Assembly (NCBI GenBank): GCA_002449585.1
Contig: DJXD01000101.1
Coordinates: forward strand, 1-47,549
DNA: 47,549 nt
From: Ruminococcus sp. UBA7013
Lineage (GTDB): Bacteria; Bacillota; Clostridia; Oscillospirales; Ruminococcaceae
Direction of reading: 5' to 3'
The notes beneath the pieces are model-generated. The model did not search any database, was not told the origin of the DNA, and worked only from the letters and a program-made list of their open reading frames with translations. Both the position numbers and the translations under genes were made by a program. This document shows positions 8,253 to 16,116 of the stretch, in pieces; positions within the stretch are counted from its first letter, which is position 1; each line of letters opens with the position of its first letter.

Positions 8253-8759
8253 TTACTTCTGCTCTGAACCATCAGCAAGATTCACAAGCTTTTCTTTCCA
8301 GCTGCCTGGCGGATCCATTTCACAGCTGATTCTTAAATATTTCCCATCTTCTGTAACTTCATGAATGATGACACCATCAACAGCCAGATGCTCATTTTTC
8401 CAAAGTACCTGTAAATCACTGCTTATGGCCATGATCCCTGTCCCGAATGCAATATATAATTTTTCCTCATGCATGAAGAAATAACCAAAATATAAATCTA
8501 CTTCAATGGAAAGAGAACCCATTGTTTCCATATTGACAAAAATCACTTTCGTCCCGACACCCATGCATAAATATTTCCCAAAGATACAGGCTTTATCAAA
8601 ATATTCGGAAACAATATCCGTTTCTGCTTTCAGATAAGGAATTCCGTTTTTTTCTACAAAATAAGTCTTCCCGTTTCCGAAAACAGCAGTTTGAATGACA
8701 GGCATGTCAAGATCGCTTTGTGTTTCTGCAAACTGCTCTGTTAACTGATATTCTGCCAT
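8253..8759 (-). CDS. Hypothetical protein with a beta-rich, propeller-like look
   Basis: 168 residues with no signal peptide and no membrane span. The sequence alternates short strands and turns (GNGKTYFVEKNGIPYL, GSLSIEVDLYFGYFF) and ends with a DPPGSWKEKLVNLADG motif seen in small beta-rich hypothetical proteins. I do not recognise a family with confidence. It is the first gene after a strong promoter (8792-8820), has a good AAAGGA site 7 bases from its ATG, and precedes the HD hydrolase. Stand-alone cytoplasmic proteins of this shape are sometimes immunity-like, but no toxin gene is nearby. Confidence 0.7.
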   Translation of the reverse strand: MAEYQLTEQFAETQSDLDMPVIQTAVFGNGKTYFVEKNGIPYLKAETDIVSEYFDKACIFGKYLCMGVGTKVIFVNMETMGSLSIEVDLYFGYFFMHEEKLYIAFGTGIMAISSDLQVLWKNEHLAVDGVIIHEVTEDGKYLRISCEMDPPGSWKEKLVNLADGSEQK

Positions 8760-8791
8760 GATGTTGTCCTTTCTGATTTTCTAATAGCTTT

Positions 8792-8820
8792 ATTATAGCA
8801 CACTTCAAACCAAAAGTCAA
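8792..8820 (-). promoter_or_regulatory. Promoter for the 8759-7696 operon
   Basis: On the minus strand TTGACT (8820-8815), 17-base spacer, TATAAT (8797-8792). Confidence 0.88.
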
Positions 8821-8871
8821 CAAAAAATTTGTCTCTTATTTTTACAAGATTTGTCATATTATTAAAAATAC

Positions 8872-8900
8872 TTGACAAAAATAAATATTTGTGATATAAT
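8872..8900 (+). promoter_or_regulatory. Promoter for the zinc-ribbon/SH3 gene
   Basis: TTGACA (8872-8877), 17-base spacer, TATAAT (8895-8900). A short TTCCA/TTGGAA hairpin follows in the leader at about 8913-8926. Confidence 0.88.
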
Positions 8901-8964
8901 CAAGGGAAAGGTTTCCAGACTTGGAAGCGAATGCCCATAAATTTAGAAAGAGGCGTATGTGCTG

Positions 8965-11358
8965 ATGAAAATTTGTCCCTCCTGTGGAATGGCAAATGAA
9001 GAGGATGTAATCAGCTGCCGGTATTGTTATTTTAAATTTAACATAGATATGTCAGAAGAATCTGAAGAAAATGAGCCGACAGAAGAAATCCCTCAAGAAA
9101 AAATAATATTAGAAGAGTCGCCTGAGCCGGAAGAAAAACCAGCTGTTTTTTCTCCTATATCAGAAAATGATCTGATCAATACGGAACAGGAAGAAACACA
9201 AGAGATTGCTTCCCCAGAGGAAAGCAATGATTTTTCGATAGATGCCAATCTTCCCGAAATGGATGCCTTTCTGGATGCTATGCCCCCATTTTCAAATCCT
9301 GATCCTATTCCAGAAGAGCCGCCCCATATTTCAGATTCCGTTCCCGTTATAGAAGATATAGAAGATACAAGTGATTTCCGTCCTGATAGATCAATGCAGA
9401 TTCATCCGGTTATTCTTGTGACCGGATTTGTATTATTATTTATACTCATTATCGGAACAATTATTCTTGTTTCTTATATCGCAAAACAGAAAAAAGAAAT
9501 TGCTGAATCTGATACGCCTGTCATTTCTAATACAGAGAATAATATGACTTCCCAGGCAGATAGCATTTCTTCTTATGATGAAAGTGATGCTGATTTCTAT
9601 GCCGTCCTTCAAAATGATACTGCAATTCTTGGCGGTTATCTGTATGATATTGATCATGATGGAAACCAAGATCTGATTGTGAAAGATCCTCATGAAATGA
9701 AGTTTATTCTGTATACTCACAAAGAAGACGGAAATTTATATATGTGTCGTTTCGGCGGTTTTCTGGATGCCATCAATGATGAATGCTATGATGTCACAGG
9801 TACAGACGGAAAACATTATTTTTATTGGAATGATCATTATGTCCAGAGACTTTTTCAGGGATATTTTGATCCTTCTGATGGAAAAGAAGTGAATCTCAGC
9901 ATTGTCTATGCAGATTCAAACGGCGGAAATGCAGAATGGAAAATCTGTAATTCTTCCAATGATACCCCAGTAAATACCGGATCTGAAACAGTAACTTCTA
10001 TCTATGAAATACCAGAAGCTTGTGAAACTTCTCTGATGAATCTGCTCACTTCTGAAAATTTTCAGGTTAACAGGGAAAATAATTATACGCCCCTTACTAT
10101 GATGAATTATTCTAAACTCTGTCAGAAAACTGCTCCTGATCAGATAGTGGTAGACCCCTCAGGAATCATTTCCGCAGAAGAAATCATTGAGATGACTACC
10201 ATCATGGAAGCTGTTACAACGCCTGAAATTACTACAACAATTCAAACGGCTGCACCAGCTGCACCTGTCTCCCCTCCGGAAATCAGCTGTGAAATCAAGA
10301 CGGATTCCAGTCCCATGGCAGATGGCTATTCTTATACACTATATGTCACAGGGGATTATGATTATTATTACATTGAATGCAATGAATATTCCGCCACAAG
10401 CCCGAATGAACCATATCAGATTCTTTCCGGAAATAAATCAGATAACGCATTATATCTGACAGCTGGTTCTAGTTTGGATCATGTGACGGTTTCTGTGACC
10501 CCTTATCATAAAGATGGCACAAAAGGAAAAACAGTCACCTGCACAGCCAAACAACCTGAATCCCAAACTCCAAAAATTACCCGTGTAGAGATGCCGTCTA
10601 ATGCCCTGCTTATGGGAACAGGAACACCTGTTTCTTCTGATGGATTCCTGAACCTCCGGAGCAGTAAAAGCACTTCTTCTGATAGTAATATTATTACACA
10701 AATTCCGAACGGCGCAGAAATTACAATGCTCTACATCGAAGATGACACCTGGATTTATGTGGAATATGGAGATTATTCCGGATATGTCAAGCAAAGTTAT
10801 ACCAAACTGACCAATCCTCAGGGCTTATGGGCTGACGGCAGGGAAGAAGAAAATGCTGTAGAAGTCTACTCCTGTAATAAACGGGGAGAAATCGCCGGGA
10901 ATGGTGTGGCAGGATTTACAACTTCCTATGTTGTTGATCATGGCTCAAAAACAACCGTCCGGGATAAGCTCGGCAATAGATGGCATGTCACAGCATCTCA
11001 TTATTGCTATTCTTATGGGGTGACATGGTACGAACTCTATGACACAGATGATGGAGATTATTATGGATGGGTGGATGAAGATTATATTTCTTTCTATTCT
11101 GATACCGTTTCTTCATCAGAAGTCTACTCCTGTAATAAACGGGGAGAAATCGCCGGGAATGGCGTGGCAGGATTTACAACTTCCTATGTCGTTGATCATG
11201 GCTCAAAAACAACTGTCCGTGAAGAACTTGGCAACAGGTGGCATGTTACCGCATATCGCTATTGCTATGCTTATGGCCTGACATGGTATGAACTCTATGA
11301 TACAGATGATGGAGATTATTATGGATGGGTGGACGCTGATTATATTGATTTCTATTAA
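8965..11358 (+). CDS. Zinc-ribbon, single-span membrane protein with SH3 domain and tandem C-terminal repeats
   Basis: 797 residues. The N-terminus holds a zinc ribbon (CPSCG...CRYC, residues 3-20), then an acidic Pro/Glu-rich cytoplasmic linker, a membrane span at about 147-172 and a large outer part. The outer part has a Ca-loop-like DIDHDGNQD segment near 230, a linker, a bacterial SH3 domain at about 555-615 (LNLRSSKSTSSDSN, GYVKQSY) and two nearly identical SH3-like repeats at about 632-711 and 718-797 (EVYSCNKRGEIAGNGVAGF). SH3 domains of this kind bind cell-wall or surface ligands. GTG at 8959 is also possible (5 bases after AGAGG); ATG 8965 is chosen because MKICPSCG is the usual start of such proteins. 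It is monocistronic. Confidence 0.85.
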   Translation: MKICPSCGMANEEDVISCRYCYFKFNIDMSEESEENEPTEEIPQEKIILEESPEPEEKPAVFSPISENDLINTEQEETQEIASPEESNDFSIDANLPEMDAFLDAMPPFSNPDPIPEEPPHISDSVPVIEDIEDTSDFRPDRSMQIHPVILVTGFVLLFILIIGTIILVSYIAKQKKEIAESDTPVISNTENNMTSQADSISSYDESDADFYAVLQNDTAILGGYLYDIDHDGNQDLIVKDPHEMKFILYTHKEDGNLYMCRFGGFLDAINDECYDVTGTDGKHYFYWNDHYVQRLFQGYFDPSDGKEVNLSIVYADSNGGNAEWKICNSSNDTPVNTGSETVTSIYEIPEACETSLMNLLTSENFQVNRENNYTPLTMMNYSKLCQKTAPDQIVVDPSGIISAEEIIEMTTIMEAVTTPEITTTIQTAAPAAPVSPPEISCEIKTDSSPMADGYSYTLYVTGDYDYYYIECNEYSATSPNEPYQILSGNKSDNALYLTAGSSLDHVTVSVTPYHKDGTKGKTVTCTAKQPESQTPKITRVEMPSNALLMGTGTPVSSDGFLNLRSSKSTSSDSNIITQIPNGAEITMLYIEDDTWIYVEYGDYSGYVKQSYTKLTNPQGLWADGREEENAVEVYSCNKRGEIAGNGVAGFTTSYVVDHGSKTTVRDKLGNRWHVTASHYCYSYGVTWYELYDTDDGDYYGWVDEDYISFYSDTVSSSEVYSCNKRGEIAGNGVAGFTTSYVVDHGSKTTVREELGNRWHVTAYRYCYAYGLTWYELYDTDDGDYYGWVDADYIDFY
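10861..11357 (+). repeat. In-gene tandem repeat, 258-base period
   Basis: The segment starting at 10861 (GAAGTCTACT) recurs at 11119. The period is 258 bases, exactly 86 codons. The first 90 bases of each copy are almost identical at DNA level, and the ends diverge more. The repeats encode the two C-terminal SH3-like modules. It points to a recent duplication or gene-conversion inside the gene. Confidence 0.85.
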
Positions 11359-11362
11359 AAAA

Positions 11363-11384
11363 TGCCCGGCATGAAAGCCGGGCA
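11363..11384. terminator. Convergent terminator
   Basis: TGCCCGGC (11363-11370) pairs with GCCGGGCA (11377-11384). A TTTTTT run follows on the minus strand (for the OhrR operon). On the plus strand the T-run is interrupted (ATATTATTTT). Confidence 0.82.
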
Positions 11385-11393
11385 ATATTATTT

Positions 11394-11822
11394 TCAGGAT
11401 AATATTTTATATAATAATCTGTATAATTCGGCGGCTTCTTCTGGACTGAGATTCACACATCCTGTCATTTTGGCAGGAACATCCACTGCACGATCCCGGA
11501 GTGTTTCTCCTGCTTCTGTGATGCTGACAAGCAGGATTCTTTCATCTTCTCCGGAGCGTTTCCGGGTGAGATAGCCTTTTTTCTCCATACTTTTCAATAG
11601 AGGTGTGAGCGTGCCCGAATCCAGAAATAATTGATTTCCCAGCTCCTTGACGCTGATTGTATGCCGTTCCCATAGAACCATCATTGCAAGATATTGTGTA
11701 TATGTCAGATTCAGTTCATCAAGAAATGGATGATATTTTTTGATGATCTGCCGGGAACAGGCATATAATGGGAAACATAGCTGATTTTCCAGTTTTAAGG
11801 CATCATATTTTTTTTCCGCCAT
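11394..11822 (-). CDS. ohrR: MarR-family regulator, OhrR-type organic-peroxide sensor
   Basis: 142-residue winged-helix repressor. The N-terminal LENQLCFPLYACSR motif (residues 11-24) matches the OhrR signature with its reactive peroxidatic Cys near residue 16; Tyr residues that hold this Cys in OhrR are present (PLYACS, LTYTQYLAM). The winged helix spans about 55-100 (LDSGTLTPLLKSMEKKGYLTRKRS). It is the last gene of a three-gene operon with a TSCPD protein and a glutathione peroxidase, and an OhrR-like box covers the -10 of the operon promoter, so it likely represses its own operon until organic peroxide oxidises the Cys. Confidence 0.87.
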   Translation of the reverse strand: MAEKKYDALKLENQLCFPLYACSRQIIKKYHPFLDELNLTYTQYLAMMVLWERHTISVKELGNQLFLDSGTLTPLLKSMEKKGYLTRKRSGEDERILLVSITEAGETLRDRAVDVPAKMTGCVNLSPEEAAELYRLLYKILS

Positions 11823-11833
11823 GATGTCACCTA

Positions 11834-12091
11834 TCAGGATAATTCTTCATAGGCTTGCCGTACAGCTTTAGCAAGCTGATCTGCACAGGAAGTTTGTCTT
11901 TTGCCGCAGGTATTACCTTTCAGCATGGTTTCAATCTGGTCTACAGTCCAGCCATCCACGATTTTAGAAATGGCTTTCAGATTACCATTACATCCTCCGA
12001 AAAACTGGATATTATGAATCACATCGCCATCAATATCAAAAGTAATCTGCATCGGACAAACGCCCTGAGGTTCATAAACATATTCAGTCAT
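11834..12091 (-). CDS. TSCPD-domain protein (TIGR03905-like)
   Basis: 85-residue protein of the small TSCPD-domain family. The sequence VCPMQITFDIDGDVIHNIQF, GGCNGNLKAIS and GNTCGKRQTSCADQLAKA shows the three conserved Cys motifs (CP, GGCNGN, CG...TSC) that give the family its name. TSCPD domains also occur at the C-terminus of some ribonucleotide reductases, where they may bind metal; the stand-alone form has no assigned reaction. Its ATG overlaps the end of the peroxidase gene by 8 bases, so it is coupled to it. The Cys-rich nature fits a redox or thiol role in this peroxide-response operon (inference). Confidence 0.85.
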   Translation of the reverse strand: MTEYVYEPQGVCPMQITFDIDGDVIHNIQFFGGCNGNLKAISKIVDGWTVDQIETMLKGNTCGKRQTSCADQLAKAVRQAYEELS

Positions 12092-12566
12092 GACTTAACA
12101 GCTCCTTAATTTTAGATTCTAATTTTTCAGGTTTATCCACGGGCGCATATCTGTCAACAACGTTTCCTTGACGATCTACCAAAAACTTTGTAAAATTCCA
12201 CTTGATATTGCTGCCGAGCACACCGCCCTGCTGTTTTTTCAGGAAAGTATAGAGGGGAGCTTCATTTTCGCCATTGACTTCAATTTTAGAAAACTGTGGA
12301 AAACTGGTATGATAATTCATCTGGCAGAAGCTTACAATTTCTTCATCTGAGCCGGGAGCTTGCCCGCCGAACTGATTGCAGGGGAAATCCAGAATTTCGA
12401 GTCCTTGTGCTTGATATTTCTCATAAAGCTCCTGTAATCCTTCATATTGAGGAGTAAAACCGCATCCAGTAGCAGTATTAACGATCAGCAGGACTTTGCC
12501 ACGGTATACAGAAAAATCAACATCCTGACCAGCGGCGTTCTTCATTGTAAAATCATAAATTGTCAT
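12084..12566 (-). CDS. Glutathione peroxidase family protein (thiol peroxidase)
   Basis: 160-residue thioredoxin-fold peroxidase that reduces hydroperoxides. The catalytic Cys lies in NTATGCGFTPQY near residue 35, followed by the LDFPCNQFGGQAPGS motif and WNFTKFLVDRQG, giving the Cys-Gln-Trp-Asn tetrad of the family. It has Cys rather than selenocysteine, and the second Cys in FPCNQF points to a thioredoxin-dependent type. It is the first gene of the operon behind the promoter at 12620-12648. Control by an OhrR-type protein, which more often governs ohr, is the unusual point. Confidence 0.93.
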   Translation of the reverse strand: MTIYDFTMKNAAGQDVDFSVYRGKVLLIVNTATGCGFTPQYEGLQELYEKYQAQGLEILDFPCNQFGGQAPGSDEEIVSFCQMNYHTSFPQFSKIEVNGENEAPLYTFLKKQQGGVLGSNIKWNFTKFLVDRQGNVVDRYAPVDKPEKLESKIKELLSHD

Positions 12567-12595
12567 GTGTCCAGATCCTTTCTGATTTAGTTTTT

Positions 12596-12610
12596 CTCAA
12601 TTCGATTGAG
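12596..12610. promoter_or_regulatory. Perfect palindrome in the peroxidase leader
   Basis: CTCAATTCGATTGAG: 6-base arms around TCG, placed just downstream of the likely transcription start of the operon. It may be a second operator or a small 5' hairpin. Confidence 0.5.
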
Positions 12611-12625
12611 TACAATTTAATTATA
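12611..12625. promoter_or_regulatory. OhrR-type operator
   Basis: On the minus strand the site reads TATAATTAAATTGTA. From memory the B. subtilis OhrR operator is TACAATTAAATTGTA, so 14 of 15 positions match. It overlaps the -10 box of the promoter, ideal for repression. Confidence 0.72.
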
Positions 12626-12648
12626 TCAAATCAATCTGAATTTGTCAA
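12620..12648 (-). promoter_or_regulatory. Promoter of the peroxide-stress operon
   Basis: On the minus strand TTGACA (12648-12643), 17-base spacer, TATAAT (12625-12620). Its -10 lies inside the OhrR-like box. Confidence 0.9.
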
Positions 12649-12695
12649 GAGGTTTTTGAAATATTTTAAAAAAAAATAGAAAAATAAAATCAGAT

Positions 12696-14324
12696 TTACA
12701 TCTGTGCATTGAATAAAGCTTTCATCTGATAAATTACATCTTGGGAATCTGCATGAATGCAGGCGGCCTCATTCAATGCGGAAAGCTGTTCTAATTCTGA
12801 AAGATCTGCTTGATAGCTGATTGTATAAACAGGAATTTTCAATCCGGCAACAATGGGCTGAATATCAGAAAACTGATATCCTGTATTGGTTTCTCCATCA
12901 CTTAGTACAAATAGCATTAATCTGACATCAGGAATTTTCTTCTGAAATTCCAGAAGCATGTGAAGCCCTTGCAATACAGCATCATAAGTGCAAGTTTCTC
13001 CGGAAGCTGTAAGATTCTGCACTGCTCCTGCAAAGCATCCCCTTTGATATAGATCAAATTCTGATAATGGTAAATGCAAATATACTTGTGTGTCATAAGA
13101 CAGCAGGCCAATATAATTATGATTTGAAATATGCTCTGCCGCCTGAAGCAGAGAGGTCTTCATTCTGTTGAGCGGTTCACCGTTCATGCTTCCGGAACAA
13201 TCTGCAATAAATACTGCTGCTGTTGGTCTTCCGGCATTTTTTTCTTTTTTCCAGAGTTTCTGAGCATCCCGGATGGTGACAGCATTGATATCTGGAAGAG
13301 AAGATTTCCAGCCTGTTTCTATAAAGCCATATTCTGCGGCTTTTTTCTGCTGTTCCGGCTGATGACAATAATCTGCAAATGCATGAAGAACTTGTATCTC
13401 GGCATCATCTGCGGCAGATGTTGCATATAAAGGATTATCATGTCTTATGCCGAATGGAATAAATTGAAAAGCATTCTGCAATGCTGGATCATTCTGATAA
13501 ATCTGATATTCTGTAACAAATGCATTCAGTGCGCCATGATTAACAGCAGTATGCATTTGCTGGGTCGTATAACATACAAATGGGACAGATGCTTGAAATT
13601 TTCGAAACATTTCAGCGGCATGATCGCTTAGCGGATCTTTTGGATCAAATACAGATAGTGCCGAAAGCAGAAAATTCAGTCCGGCGGAACTGGTATAAGG
13701 ATATGTATAACCAATTGCAAGCTGATTGGTCATGCAGGCCTGTAAAATTTCAGAAAAGGACATTTCAGGGAAATCGGCTGGAATCAGTATTCCGGCGGTA
13801 TTGGGAACAAGAGATTCTGCAATGGTAGACAATACTGCCCCATCAGCGGCAGCCAGCTCACCCCATAGCAGATTAGAAGGTGTATAAGCATCTGGTATAT
13901 ATAGGCCAGATGTGATATAATCCATTGCCAGGCCGGATGGAAGACATCGGACAGATACGGACATGATCTCGTTTTGTTCTGTGAGAAAACCGCAGGCATT
14001 GAAAGCTTGTGCTGTTTCGATCAGCCAACCATCTGTACCCGATCCAGCTTTTTCAGGAGAGGAAATAATTTCTGCATTTTTATCACCTGTGCCGATCACA
14101 CAGAGAGGATATTCTGTAATATCCGGCAGAATGGCAGCAGTATTTATATCTGTAAGGCTGACAGCTGTATGCTGGGGGGGCAGTTCTGTCAGTGTGATCT
14201 GTTTCAGCATAGATTCTAATTTTTGATTGACAGGGCGTGTCAGATACCGGATTCCGGCAGCTCCTGCAAAAATCAAGCCAGCGGCAGAAAGACACATTGT
14301 GATCAGGATTTTATAATATTTCAT
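12696..14324 (-). CDS. Membrane-anchored protein fusing a solute-binding-like domain to a VWA domain
   Basis: 542 residues with an N-terminal membrane anchor (about 7-28). Residues about 70-345 look like a periplasmic-binding-type domain of the ABC extracellular substrate-binding class (GLAMDYITSGLYIPDAYTPSNLLWGELAA; SSAGLNFLLSAL). Residues about 368-540 form a von Willebrand A domain with an intact MIDAS motif (DCSGSMNG near 376, Thr in SGETCTYDAV, Asp in VLSDGETN). The protein should sit outside the cell and bind a ligand or protein in a metal-dependent way. It overlaps the upstream membrane gene by four bases (ATGA), with AAGGAGGA 7 bases before its ATG. Confidence 0.82.
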   Translation of the reverse strand: MKYYKILITMCLSAAGLIFAGAAGIRYLTRPVNQKLESMLKQITLTELPPQHTAVSLTDINTAAILPDITEYPLCVIGTGDKNAEIISSPEKAGSGTDGWLIETAQAFNACGFLTEQNEIMSVSVRCLPSGLAMDYITSGLYIPDAYTPSNLLWGELAAADGAVLSTIAESLVPNTAGILIPADFPEMSFSEILQACMTNQLAIGYTYPYTSSAGLNFLLSALSVFDPKDPLSDHAAEMFRKFQASVPFVCYTTQQMHTAVNHGALNAFVTEYQIYQNDPALQNAFQFIPFGIRHDNPLYATSAADDAEIQVLHAFADYCHQPEQQKKAAEYGFIETGWKSSLPDINAVTIRDAQKLWKKEKNAGRPTAAVFIADCSGSMNGEPLNRMKTSLLQAAEHISNHNYIGLLSYDTQVYLHLPLSEFDLYQRGCFAGAVQNLTASGETCTYDAVLQGLHMLLEFQKKIPDVRLMLFVLSDGETNTGYQFSDIQPIVAGLKIPVYTISYQADLSELEQLSALNEAACIHADSQDVIYQMKALFNAQM

Positions 14325-14911
14325 GAAGATTCCTCCTTGAGTTCCTGCAAAACAGTTGTCATCAGTTCCAGATCAGGCGGACAGCCCTCTTCTTCGAGCT
14401 GTGAAACTGCTGTCACAAATTGATCATATTGAGACAGCAATTTCTGATTATGATTTAAAATTCTATGAATTTCTGATTTTCGGGCTATAATCAGTGTTCG
14501 GCTGATGCATTTTTTCAAGTTATCGCAAAGATATTGCTTTGCTTCTTCGCTGGTTTTCAGAAAAGGGCTGTTTCTTGGGATGATTGTTTTCAAAGCGGTT
14601 TCTTTCTGACAGAAGGTTTCCAGCTGAAAAAGAGCTATTTTCAATTCCTGCTGGAAAAGTCCGGATTCTTTCAGCCGGAGCTGTAATGCTCGGCGGCAGT
14701 CCTGCACAGATTTCAGATTTTCAGGCCTTCTGATCCGTTCTGTATGATAAAGAAAAAGAAAATTAATAATCAGAAACAGAATGATGCTGATCAAGCCTGT
14801 CAAAAAAGCTGTCAGATATGACATTGAAAGAAAGCCATAAATCAGAATTTCTGTAATCACAAACAGCAGATTGAACCAAAGCACAGATAAACCCCACTTT
14901 CTGGAAATCAA
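14321..14911 (-). CDS. Hypothetical membrane protein with cytoplasmic helical tail
   Basis: 196 residues with two membrane spans at about 8-28 and 33-55, then a long charged, helix-rich cytoplasmic part, likely coiled coil (LKESGLFQQELKIALFQLE; LLSQYDQFVTAVSQLEEEG). I do not recognise the family; the shape recalls XpaC-like proteins but the evidence is thin. The frame begins at TTG 14911 with a weak AGAAAG about 13 bases upstream, so the start is uncertain. Coupling to the VWA gene by an ATGA overlap suggests the two work together at the membrane. Confidence 0.6.
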   Translation of the reverse strand: MISRKWGLSVLWFNLLFVITEILIYGFLSMSYLTAFLTGLISIILFLIINFLFLYHTERIRRPENLKSVQDCRRALQLRLKESGLFQQELKIALFQLETFCQKETALKTIIPRNSPFLKTSEEAKQYLCDNLKKCISRTLIIARKSEIHRILNHNQKLLSQYDQFVTAVSQLEEEGCPPDLELMTTVLQELKEESS

Positions 14912-14920
14912 AAATTGCAG

Positions 14921-14949
14921 TTGACTTTCTGATCTGCTTATGTTATACT
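14921..14949 (+). promoter_or_regulatory. Promoter of hydE
   Basis: TTGACT (14921-14926), 17-base spacer, TATACT (14944-14949). Confidence 0.8.
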
Positions 14950-14996
14950 AAATTTGAGGGATCAATTCCCTGTATTTCATAATTGAGGTGTAGTTC

Positions 14997-16037
14997 ATGC
15001 TAGTTCAGAAATTAAGACAGCAGAGAGATCTTACAGATCAGGAGTTCCGGGAATTGTTATGCTGTGAAAATAATGATGAAGATCTGAAGCAGAATGCCGA
15101 TGCTGTCCGGCGAGAACATTATGGAAATAAAGTATATCTGCGAGGTTTGATTGAATTTACAAATTATTGCAAAAATAATTGTTATTATTGCGGAATCCGC
15201 CGGGCAAATCAGAAAATTTCCCGTTATCGGCTGACACAGGAGGAAATATTTTCCTGCTGTGAAGAGGGTTATGCTTTAGGCTTCCGGACGTTTGTACTCC
15301 AGGGCGGAGAAGATCCCTATTTTACAGATGATTACATTTGTCAGATCGTATCCAAAATTCATAATCAATTTCCCGATTGCGCCATTACGCTTTCTATTGG
15401 GGAAAAAAGCTATGAAAGTTATCTTGCTTATTTTCAGGCAGGCGCAGAACGATATTTATTAAGACATGAAACCGCTGATCCGGTACATTATGGAAAATTG
15501 CATCCAGCAGAAATGAGCTGTACAAATCGACAAAAATGTCTGTTTGATCTGAAAAAAATCGGGTATCAGGTGGGGGCTGGTATCATGGTGGGCAGTCCAT
15601 TCCAGACACTGGAAAATATAATTGCAGATCTGCGCTTTTTACAGAAATTACAGCCGCAAATGATCGGCATAGGCCCTTTTCTGCCTCATCAGGATACGCC
15701 TTTTCGGGATGAATCTGCGGGGGATCTCAAACTGACGCTTCGTTTGCTTTCGATTCTCCGGCTGATGTTTCCAAAAGTGTTATTGCCTGCTACAACGGCA
15801 TTAGGAACACTGCATCCAATGGGGCGGGAACTCGGCTTGAAAGCTGGTGCAAATGTGATTATGCCAAATCTTTCTCCTACCAGTGTACGCAAAAAATATA
15901 TGCTTTATGACAATAAAATCTGTACAGGGGAAGAATCAGCTCAATGCAGAAGCTGTACAGAACGCCGTGCCGCTGGAATTGGTTATGAAGTCGTGACTGA
16001 CCGGGGAGATGCAAAAGATTTTTGTAAAAATTCATAA
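14997..16037 (+). CDS. hydE: [FeFe]-hydrogenase H-cluster maturase HydE (radical SAM)
   Basis: 346-residue radical SAM enzyme that helps build the diiron subcluster of [FeFe]-hydrogenase together with HydF and HydG. The SAM-cluster motif CKNNCYYC gives Cys58, Cys62 and Cys65 (CX3CX2C). Other HydE/BioB-like landmarks follow: FVLQGGEDPYFTD, SIGEKSYESY, YLLRHETADP and GIGPFLPHQDTPF. A C-terminal CTGEESAQCRSC segment resembles the second, dispensable cluster site of some HydE. The ATG has GAGGTG 6 bases upstream. The hydrogenase structural genes lie 18 kb away in this window; hydF and hydG are not here, so maturation genes are dispersed. Confidence 0.93.
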   Translation: MLVQKLRQQRDLTDQEFRELLCCENNDEDLKQNADAVRREHYGNKVYLRGLIEFTNYCKNNCYYCGIRRANQKISRYRLTQEEIFSCCEEGYALGFRTFVLQGGEDPYFTDDYICQIVSKIHNQFPDCAITLSIGEKSYESYLAYFQAGAERYLLRHETADPVHYGKLHPAEMSCTNRQKCLFDLKKIGYQVGAGIMVGSPFQTLENIIADLRFLQKLQPQMIGIGPFLPHQDTPFRDESAGDLKLTLRLLSILRLMFPKVLLPATTALGTLHPMGRELGLKAGANVIMPNLSPTSVRKKYMLYDNKICTGEESAQCRSCTERRAAGIGYEVVTDRGDAKDFCKNS

Positions 16038-16053
16038 AATTTTTTGAAAACAC

Positions 16054-16082
16054 TTGCAAAAATTCTGAAATTATGCTATAAT
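16054..16082 (+). promoter_or_regulatory. Promoter of the M6 peptidase gene
   Basis: TTGCAA (16054-16059), 17-base spacer, TATAAT (16077-16082). Confidence 0.82.
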
Positions 16083-16116
16083 AAATTAATTGATACTGAC
16101 ATAAGGAGGAAAATTC

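Noticed and set aside
10861..11357. CRISPR or satellite repeat
   Set aside because: The repeat is 258 bases, two copies only, in frame and codes for SH3-like modules.
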